In this document: in pieces, positions 21,201-26,126 of the stretch
Layout of the letters: each line of letters starts with the position of its first letter
Numbering within the stretch: position 1 is the first letter of the stretch
Origin: Lachnospiraceae bacterium
Lineage (GTDB): Bacteria; Bacillota; Clostridia; Lachnospirales; Lachnospiraceae
DNA: 26,126 nt
NCBI GenBank assembly: GCA_004558185.1
Contig: SFDP01000036.1
Location: 1-26,126 of the forward strand
Reading direction: 5' to 3'
Notes under the pieces: model-generated
Databases searched by the model: none
Seen by the model: only the letters and a program-made list of their open reading frames with translations
What the model was told of the DNA's origin: nothing
Position numbers and translations under genes: made by a program

Positions 21201-22418
21201 CTAAGCATTTTTAGCTTCTGGTTTTTTGGAAATCAATGACATTACAGCACCAACCACACAGGTAATACCTATAATGATAAATGCCATACTGTAGCTTCCT
21301 GTACGTGCTACGGATTGAACAGCAATCTGCGGTCCGATTAGACCGCCAATTCCATATGCCAGGAAGATAAAGGCATAGTTTGTACTGGAATATTTTACTC
21401 CGAAATAGTCCAATACGATTGACGGATAGGCTCCCATCATGGCACCAAAGCATACTGCCAATCCACCTATTCCCAAAGCAATGGTCGTAAAGCTGGTCAT
21501 CATTTGCAGAGTAATCAGTAAAATTGCGTTAATGATGTAAATGATCGTTACTACCCGCTGGGCTCCGATTTTATCCGAAGCAGCTCCACTCAGGAATCGA
21601 CCTGCCGTATTAGCAATGGATAATACACTGACGATCGCACCGGCCTGGGCAACAGTCAGACCTGCAATTTCCTGGCTGATGGGTGAAGCATGGCCGATCA
21701 CCATAAGACCTGACATATTCGCAAACAGATACATGATCAATAAGAACCAGTATTGCTTCGTTTTTAACATTTCCGAAGAAGTATAGTCCTTTCCTGCCCC
21801 TTTCCCCTTTATCACTGCCGGAGGTGTCCAGCCCTCCGGAACATATCCATCCGGCGCTGCCTTCATCAACGGGGCTCCGATCAGCATACCCACAATAGTA
21901 ATTGCAGCCTGTACCAAAAATGTTTTATTAGGTCCAAAGCTGGTAATTAAAGAGGTGCAGATTGGCGCAAAAATAATAGAACCAAGGCCGAAGCCCGCTA
22001 CTGCCAACCCCGAAATCAATCCCTTTTTATCCGGAAACCATCTTACACAGGTAGCAATCGGCACTCCATATATAAAGCCTACGCCAATACCACCAAGAAC
22101 ACCAAAGCCCAGATAAAGCAACGGAAGGGATGCTGTCAGTCCACTGATTACCAACCCCAGAGTAAGGCTGACTGCCCCGATCATAGCTACCTTGGTAGGT
22201 CCCAGCTTAGGTAATAATTTTCCTGCCGGAATCATCGTAATAGGAATCAACAGTGTGGCAATGGACATCGTCAATGACACACTCCCTCTCTCCCAGCCGT
22301 TTGCTTCCATAAGCGGATTGACATAAATGCTCCAGCTATAAAGCATACCTGCACAGAACTGACAGATGATTCCCCCAATTACCACACGCCAGCGTTCTGC
22401 ATTACTCGTTTTCCCCAT
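21201..22418 (-). CDS. MFS transporter, oxalate/formate antiporter (OFA) type
   Basis: The 405-residue membrane protein has 12 predicted helices in two halves separated by a hydrophilic loop at about 195-222 (PEGWTPPAVIKGKGAGKDY). Features of the OFA family (OxlT-like) are the N-terminal GGIICQFCAGMLYSWSIY, GFGVLGGIGVGFIYGVPIA in helix 4 and CVRWFPDKKGLISGLAVAGF after it. Members exchange small organic acids such as oxalate, formate, lactate or pyruvate; the substrate here is unknown. The start MGKTSNAERW has AAGGAAGG 8 bp upstream; a longer frame upstream contains the promoter and is not coding. The gene is a single unit with its own promoter and terminators on both sides, between tpiA and the bactofilin operon. 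Confidence 0.88.
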   Translation of the reverse strand: MGKTSNAERWRVVIGGIICQFCAGMLYSWSIYVNPLMEANGWERGSVSLTMSIATLLIPITMIPAGKLLPKLGPTKVAMIGAVSLTLGLVISGLTASLPLLYLGFGVLGGIGVGFIYGVPIATCVRWFPDKKGLISGLAVAGFGLGSIIFAPICTSLITSFGPNKTFLVQAAITIVGMLIGAPLMKAAPDGYVPEGWTPPAVIKGKGAGKDYTSSEMLKTKQYWFLLIMYLFANMSGLMVIGHASPISQEIAGLTVAQAGAIVSVLSIANTAGRFLSGAASDKIGAQRVVTIIYIINAILLITLQMMTSFTTIALGIGGLAVCFGAMMGAYPSIVLDYFGVKYSSTNYAFIFLAYGIGGLIGPQIAVQSVARTGSYSMAFIIIGITCVVGAVMSLISKKPEAKNA

Positions 22419-22441
22419 AGTAAATACCTTCCTTTCTATTT

Positions 22442-22460
22442 TCCAGAGGCTTTCTCTGGA
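22442..22460 (-). promoter_or_regulatory. Hairpin in the MFS gene leader
   Basis: TCCAGAG and CTCTGGA form a 7-bp stem with a 5-nt loop, starting within a few bases of the expected transcription start. It may stabilise the mRNA 5' end or be an operator. Confidence 0.45.
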
Positions 22461-22472
22461 TAATTTTTGTCC

Positions 22473-22501
22473 ATTATAGCATAGCCTCTGTTCTGCCACA
22501 A
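22473..22501 (-). promoter_or_regulatory. Promoter of the MFS transporter gene
   Basis: TTGTGG (22501-22496), 17 bp ending in TGC, then a perfect TATAAT (22478-22473) on the minus strand. The extended -10 makes up for the imperfect -35. Confidence 0.8.
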
Positions 22502-22526
22502 ATAGAAAAAAGAAAGGCCCTTTTAG

Positions 22527-22580
22527 TAAAAATAACCCATCTTTGGCCATGCAGCTTAGCCCCGGCCGAAGATAGGTTAT
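22527..22580 (-). terminator. Long-stem terminator downstream of tpiA
   Basis: On the minus strand ATAACCTATCTTCGGCC pairs with GGCCAAAGATGGGTTAT (17 positions, one mismatch and one G-U) around a 15-nt loop and is followed by TTTTTAC. It ends the glycolytic transcript about 80 bp after tpiA and insulates the MFS gene. Confidence 0.85.
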
Positions 22581-22631
22581 CTCTGTTTTATACAAAAAAT
22601 ATTAATTTTGTTAGCTATTTCTAACTAAACT

Positions 22632-22652
22632 TTCATGCCTATTCGGCATGAA
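22632..22652 (-). repeat. Hairpin directly after tpiA
   Basis: TTCATGCC and GGCATGAA form a perfect 8-bp stem with loop GAATA, 7 bp after the tpiA stop. No U-run follows. With a smaller GTTAG/CTAAC hairpin nearby and the terminator further on, it makes a row of 3'-UTR hairpins that could block 3' exonucleases. Confidence 0.55.
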
Positions 22653-22659
22653 TAATCTG

Positions 22660-23409
22660 CTATTTGTAATTCACAATTTTACCAAAATCTGCCTTCAAAG
22701 AAGCGCCTCCTACCAGGCCGCCATCAATATCAGGCTGTGCAAACAGCTCGGCTGCATTGGCTCCATTTACAGAACCGCCGTACTGAATACGAACCGCTTC
22801 AGCAGTGGCTGCATCATACATCTCGGCAATACACTCCCGAATACCTTTACATACCTCCTGCGCCTGCTCAGTGGTAGCTGTTTTTCCGGTACCAATGGCC
22901 CAGATCGGCTCATAAGCGATAACCATAGAAGCCACCTGTGCAGCACTGATCCCTACCAGATCAGACTTAATCTGTAAACGGATCCAGTCCATGGTCACTC
23001 CCATTTCTCTCTGCTCCAAAGACTCTCCACAGCAAAGAATAGGAGTAAGTCCGGCTTCAAAGGCCTTCTTTACCTTCTTATTTAACAGTGCATCATCCTC
23101 TTTGAAATAGTCACGTCTTTCCGAATGTCCCAGAATAACGTATTTTACCCCTGCATCGGTCAGCATTGCTGCAGAAATTTCACCGGTAAAAGCACCCTTT
23201 TCTTCAAAGTACATATTCTGAGCACCAATCGCTACATTACTTCCCTTTACTGCTTCTGCTACGGGGATGATGTCGATTGCCGGAACACAATAAACTACTT
23301 CTACATCATCACTTGCTACTAAAGGTTTTAACTCTTCCACTAATTTTACTGCCTCACTGGGAGTCATATTCATCTTCCAGTTACCGGCCACAATTTTCTT
23401 TCTTGCCAT
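22660..23409 (-). CDS. tpiA: Triosephosphate isomerase
   Basis: The 249-residue TIM barrel interconverts dihydroxyacetone phosphate and glyceraldehyde 3-phosphate. Key residues are visible: AGNWKMN (Asn and Lys of the active site, about 8-14), ILGHSERRDYF (catalytic His, about 92-102), AYEPIWAIGTGKTAT (catalytic Glu and the closing loop, about 165-179), and the phosphate-binding QYGGSVNGAN and GLVGGASL near the end. The start was set at MARKKIVAGNW, with GGAGG 5 bp before; four further in-frame codons upstream overlap that site. It is 97 bp after pgk and likely shares its transcript; a strong terminator follows. Confidence 0.97.
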   Translation of the reverse strand: MARKKIVAGNWKMNMTPSEAVKLVEELKPLVASDDVEVVYCVPAIDIIPVAEAVKGSNVAIGAQNMYFEEKGAFTGEISAAMLTDAGVKYVILGHSERRDYFKEDDALLNKKVKKAFEAGLTPILCCGESLEQREMGVTMDWIRLQIKSDLVGISAAQVASMVIAYEPIWAIGTGKTATTEQAQEVCKGIRECIAEMYDAATAEAVRIQYGGSVNGANAAELFAQPDIDGGLVGGASLKADFGKIVNYK

Positions 23410-23448
23410 TTTTTCCTCCATTCCGAAGTATCATTTATTTTTAGACAA

Positions 23449-23472
23449 ATAAATTACTGCTGCGTAATTTAT
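23449..23472 (-). repeat. Hairpin between pgk and tpiA
   Basis: ATAAATTAC and GTAATTTAT form a perfect 9-bp AT-rich stem with a 6-nt loop in the 97-bp gap. Only TTTGTC follows, so it is not a strong terminator. It may mark an mRNA processing or protection site. Confidence 0.45.
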
Positions 23473-23506
23473 CCAGCGCCTTCTATCCTATGCTTACTTC
23501 AACGAT

Positions 23507-24730
23507 TTACTTGTCATCTGCCGCTGCTACACCGGGAAGCACCTTGCCCTCCAAGAATTCAAGGGAGGCTCCGCCGCCGGTAGAAATGTGGCTCATCTTA
23601 TCCGCAAAGCCAAGCTGGTTAACTGCTGCTGCAGAATCTCCACCGCCAATGATGGTAGTCGCATCAGTTTCTGCCAGAGCCTTAGCCACCTCAATGGTTC
23701 CCTTTGCCAGAACGGGATTCTCAAATACACCCATGGGGCCGTTCCAGACAACGGTTTTTGCCGTCTTAACTGCCTCAGCAAACATTGCCGCAGATTTAGG
23801 GCCAATATCCAGTCCCATCTTATCTGCCGGAATAGCATCTGCCGCCACATAGTCTACCTTGATTTCTGCATCAATCGGTGAAGGGAAGGCTTCGGCTACG
23901 GCCGCATCTACAGGAAGAAGCAGCTTCTTGCCTAATTTTTCTGCCTTGGCTACCATTTCCTTACAGTAATCCAGCTTTTCATCATCCACCAGGGATTTAC
24001 CGATCTCCATCCCCTGTGCCTTTAAAAAGGTAAATGCCATTCCGCCGCCAATAATCAGAGTATCGCATTTTTCCAACAGATTGGAAATTACGTTTAATTT
24101 ATCTGCTACCTTAGCACCGCCGAGAATCGCAACGAAAGGTCTTACGGGATTCTCAACCGCATTTCCTAAGAAATCAATTTCTTTCTGCATCAAATAACCA
24201 ACTGCACAGTCACCGCCCTTTGCACGAACAACATCGGTAACTCCGGCTACAGAAGCATGGGCACGATGAGAAGAGCCAAAAGCATCACACACATATGCAT
24301 CGCAAAGTTCTGCCAATTCTTTTGAGAAATCTTCTCCGTTTTTGGTTTCTTCTTTACCTCTGAAACGGGTGTTCTGCAATAAAACAACATCTCCCTCTTT
24401 CATGGCAGCCACTGCCTGAGTTGCCGCTTCACCGGTAACATTGTAATCTGCTACAAAGGTGACCTCTTTTCCCAGCTTTTCGGAAAGTCTTTTTGCTACA
24501 GGTGCTAAAGACTCCTTCTCATTAGGACCTTCCTTAACCTTGCCTAAATGGGAGCAGAGAATAACCTTACCGCCATCGGCTATCAGCTTGTTGATGGTGG
24601 GAAGCGCTGCATTGATTCTGGTCTCATCCGTAATCACACCATCCTTGAGCGGAACGTTAAAATCGCATCTTACCAGTACACGCTTTCCCTTTGCATTAAA
24701 ATCGTCTACGCTTTTCTTGTTTAATGACAT
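23507..24730 (-). CDS. pgk: Phosphoglycerate kinase
   Basis: The 407-residue kinase makes ATP from 1,3-bisphosphoglycerate. Its N-terminal domain has VLVRCDFNVPLKDGVITD and ILCSHLGKVKEGP (3-phosphoglycerate binding), then LLQNTRFRGKEE and DAFGSSHRAHAS. The C-terminal nucleotide-binding domain has ILGGAKVADKLNVI, IIGGGMAFTFLKAQG, VWNGPMGVFE and the loop IIGGGDSAAAV plus ISTGGGASLEFLEG. Length is normal for the family (about 390-410). AAGGAGG lies 9 bp before the ATG. Upstream, only about 30 bp separate the start from the terminator that follows gap, and no promoter is evident there, so expression seems to depend on readthrough. Confidence 0.97.
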   Translation of the reverse strand: MSLNKKSVDDFNAKGKRVLVRCDFNVPLKDGVITDETRINAALPTINKLIADGGKVILCSHLGKVKEGPNEKESLAPVAKRLSEKLGKEVTFVADYNVTGEAATQAVAAMKEGDVVLLQNTRFRGKEETKNGEDFSKELAELCDAYVCDAFGSSHRAHASVAGVTDVVRAKGGDCAVGYLMQKEIDFLGNAVENPVRPFVAILGGAKVADKLNVISNLLEKCDTLIIGGGMAFTFLKAQGMEIGKSLVDDEKLDYCKEMVAKAEKLGKKLLLPVDAAVAEAFPSPIDAEIKVDYVAADAIPADKMGLDIGPKSAAMFAEAVKTAKTVVWNGPMGVFENPVLAKGTIEVAKALAETDATTIIGGGDSAAAVNQLGFADKMSHISTGGGASLEFLEGKVLPGVAAADDK

Positions 24731-24753
24731 CCTTTTGCCTCCTTACTTTTAAT

Positions 24754-24786
24754 GAAAAAAAGGCCCGGTCCTTAAGACCGGACCTT
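24754..24786 (-). terminator. Terminator between gap and pgk (possible attenuator)
   Basis: On the minus strand AAGGTCCGGTC pairs with GACCGGGCCTT (11 bp, one G-U) around TTAAG, followed by a run of Us. It lies 25 bp after the gap stop and about 24 bp before the pgk start. It should give extra gap mRNA while passing a fraction of polymerases into pgk-tpiA. Confidence 0.88.
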
Positions 24787-24811
24787 AACAGGTCTTTTCA
24801 GATTCTTATTC

Positions 24812-25813
24812 TTAGCCTAACTCAGCGAAGTATTTAATGGTACGAACCATCTGGCTAACATAAGAATTCTCGTTGTCATACCAGGAAACAACCTGCACCA
24901 GATTGTCAGGGCCAACCATAGTCTGTGTTGCATCAAAGATAGAACCGAAGGTGCTTCCGATAATATCAGAAGATACGATTTCATCAGTATTATATCCAAA
25001 GGACTCGGTAGCTGCTGCTTTCATTGCTGCGTTGATGTCCTCTTTTGTAACGCTCTTTTCTACTGTTGCTACTAAAATAGTTGTAGAACCGGTAGGGGTA
25101 GGAACACGCTGAGCAGAACCGATCAATTTACCGTTTAATTCAGGAATTACCAAACCGATAGCTTTAGCAGCACCTGTGGAGTTGGGAACGATGTTGCAGG
25201 CACCTGCACGGCTTCTTCTCTTATCTCCCTTTCTCTGAGGGCCGTCAAGAATCATCTGATCACCGGTATATGCATGAACGGTGGTCATGATACCGGACTT
25301 GATGGTTGCCAAATCATTTAATGCCTTTGCCATAGGAGCCAAGCAGTTGGTTGTGCAAGAAGCAGCAGAAATAACTTTGTCTTCTTTGGTTAATGTCTCA
25401 TGATTTACATTGTAAACGATAGTAGGAAGATCATTTCCTGCAGGAGCAGAAATAACAACCTTCTTAGCACCTGCGGTCAAGTGAGCGGATGCCTTATCCT
25501 TGGAGGTATAGAAGCCTGTACATTCCAACACTACATCTACGTCTAAATCTCCCCATGGAAGCTCGGCTGCATTAGCCTTAGCGTAAATGGTGATCTTCTT
25601 TCCATTAACAGAAATATAATCCTCACCTGCCTCTACAGCACTTGCATACTTGTAAGGGCCCTGTGCAGTATCGTACTTTAATAAATGTGCCAGCATTTCA
25701 GGACTTGTTAAGTCATTAATTGCCACTACCTCGTATCCTTCAGCATCAAACATCTGTCTGAATGCAAGACGACCGATACGACCAAAACCATTGATTGCTA
25801 CTTTTACTGCCAT
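24812..25813 (-). CDS. gap: Glyceraldehyde-3-phosphate dehydrogenase (NAD-type)
   Basis: The 333-residue enzyme oxidises glyceraldehyde 3-phosphate to 1,3-bisphosphoglycerate. The NAD site INGFGRIGRLAFRQ opens the protein and AINDLT (Asp34) favours NAD over NADP. The catalytic Cys153 is in SAASCTTNCLAP, the partner His is in TVHAYTGDQ, and phosphate-binding regions NSTGAAKAIG and SAQRVPTPTGS follow. Length matches bacterial GapA. AGGAGG lies 8 bp before the ATG. It heads the gap-pgk-tpiA run, with its own promoter and a structured leader. Confidence 0.98.
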   Translation of the reverse strand: MAVKVAINGFGRIGRLAFRQMFDAEGYEVVAINDLTSPEMLAHLLKYDTAQGPYKYASAVEAGEDYISVNGKKITIYAKANAAELPWGDLDVDVVLECTGFYTSKDKASAHLTAGAKKVVISAPAGNDLPTIVYNVNHETLTKEDKVISAASCTTNCLAPMAKALNDLATIKSGIMTTVHAYTGDQMILDGPQRKGDKRRSRAGACNIVPNSTGAAKAIGLVIPELNGKLIGSAQRVPTPTGSTTILVATVEKSVTKEDINAAMKAAATESFGYNTDEIVSSDIIGSTFGSIFDATQTMVGPDNLVQVVSWYDNENSYVSQMVRTIKYFAELG

Positions 25814-25843
25814 TTTAATTCCTCCTAAAAATGAATTTATATT

Positions 25844-25882
25844 TTTTGACGAAGCCGCTTCGCTATCGGTAGCTTGTCAAAA
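25844..25882 (-). promoter_or_regulatory. Structured element in the gap leader
   Basis: TTTTGAC and GTCAAAA close a 39-nt element containing two small stems, GCTA/TAGC and GAAG/CTTC, so a three-way junction can be drawn. It begins about 10 nt after the expected transcription start and ends about 30 nt before the start codon. There is no U-run after it on this strand. It may stabilise this highly expressed mRNA. Confidence 0.5.
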
Positions 25883-25898
25883 TTTTATCAGCAGAACC

Positions 25899-25927
25899 AT
25901 TTTACATAATTTGTTATTAAAATTCAA
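25899..25927 (-). promoter_or_regulatory. Promoter of gap
   Basis: TTGAAT (25927-25922), 17 bp, TAAAAT (25904-25899) on the minus strand, giving a leader of about 80 nt. The flanks are very AT-rich, as expected for a strong promoter. A near-palindrome ATGGT-AATATA-ACCAT lies about 90 bp upstream (26017-26032). Confidence 0.7.
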
Positions 25928-26039
25928 GATGTAATTCTAAAATAATTCTAAATACCACTCTTTTTTCCCTATTTTCGTAACTTTGCCGAAAAACCTTTGT
26001 CCCTTACACTTCCTATATGGTAATATAACCATGATACCA

Positions 26040-26100
26040 GGGTCAAAAGGTCTGAACCCACATGAGCTTGCTCAAATGTGGGTGAATGTCCTTGAGACCC
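26040..26100. repeat. Long nested hairpin at the right edge
   Basis: Stems are nested: GGGTC/GACCC outermost, AAGG/CCTT, then a perfect ACCCACAT/ATGTGGGT (26056-26063 with 26076-26083) and an inner GAGC/GCTC. The 61-nt structure can form on either strand. Right after it, ATGAGCTTAAAAGTGGGG resembles its middle part, so a second unit may start beyond the edge. No gene is visible in 25928-26126. It looks like a repeat-family unit or a structured RNA. Confidence 0.6.
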
Positions 26101-26126
26101 GCCAAAATATGAGCTTAAAAGTGGGG

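Noticed and set aside
22419..22595. 59-residue N-terminal extension of the MFS protein
   Set aside because: The extension would cover the promoter with a perfect TATAAT and part of the tpiA terminator; the ATG at 22418 has its own ribosome binding site.
22419..22659. Riboswitch or T-box before the MFS gene
   Set aside because: The structures present are explained by the tpiA terminator and short hairpins; no conserved T-box or aptamer core was seen.
1..26126. CRISPR array, restriction-modification or toxin-antitoxin system
   Set aside because: I looked for regularly spaced repeats and for methylase, nuclease or small paired genes and saw none.

Overview
The window looks like a chromosomal segment of a low-to-mid GC Clostridia, most likely a Lachnospiraceae member. 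Supporting signs are the order of lower-glycolysis and RNA-quality-control genes, AGGAGG-type ribosome binding sites before nearly every gene, a one-piece tmRNA with a 15-residue tag (AKLKLNAEDNLAYAA), sigma-A-type promoters, and a PurF-type, bactofilin and YtrA/ABC gene complement usual in this group. Family placement is inference; no 16S gene is present.

Left part (1-4491) is accessory DNA, visibly more AT-rich. It holds a long imperfect inverted repeat at the window edge, two GNAT acetyltransferases (one resembling the AAC(6')-I aminoglycoside enzymes) behind an 8-codon leader ORF, and an XRE-type membrane-anchored regulator. Next comes the left part of an IS91-like element: an intact tyrosine recombinase, with its ribosome binding site in a hairpin, followed by a truncated zinc-binding transposase. 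That element is fused to the 3' half of a second, broken integrase. About 600 bp of repeat-rich non-coding DNA then leads to the 3' end of ssrA (tmRNA), a classic integration site, so this looks like a decayed island inserted there.

Right part (4492-26126) is core chromosome, almost all on the minus strand. In the direction of transcription the order is gap, pgk, tpiA, an OFA-type MFS transporter, a five-gene block (degenerate M23 protein, bactofilin, PurF-like protein, TPR membrane protein, thiamine pyrophosphokinase), gpmI, a GntR(YtrA)-ABC ATPase-ABC permease operon, eno, secG, rnr, smpB and ssrA. In many Firmicutes gap-pgk-tpiA-gpmI-eno-secG-rnr-smpB-ssrA is nearly contiguous; here other blocks have been set into it. 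The only plus-strand core gene is a Mn-type cation diffusion facilitator divergent from the Mn-dependent mutase gpmI.

The most unusual item is the PurF-like protein at 18434-19843. It keeps the PRPP-binding loop and the Fe-S cysteines but has lost the glutaminase nucleophile and the other three glutaminase residues compared. It sits in a tight operon with a bactofilin, an apparently inactive LytM/M23 protein and a membrane TPR protein, which suggests a cell-envelope or PRPP-sensing role rather than ordinary purine synthesis. Other points of interest are a strong terminator between gap and pgk with no evident promoter after it, structured leaders before gap, gpmI and the MFS gene, and a hairpin-rich intergenic element at about 9769-9873 that could also encode a 34-residue peptide.
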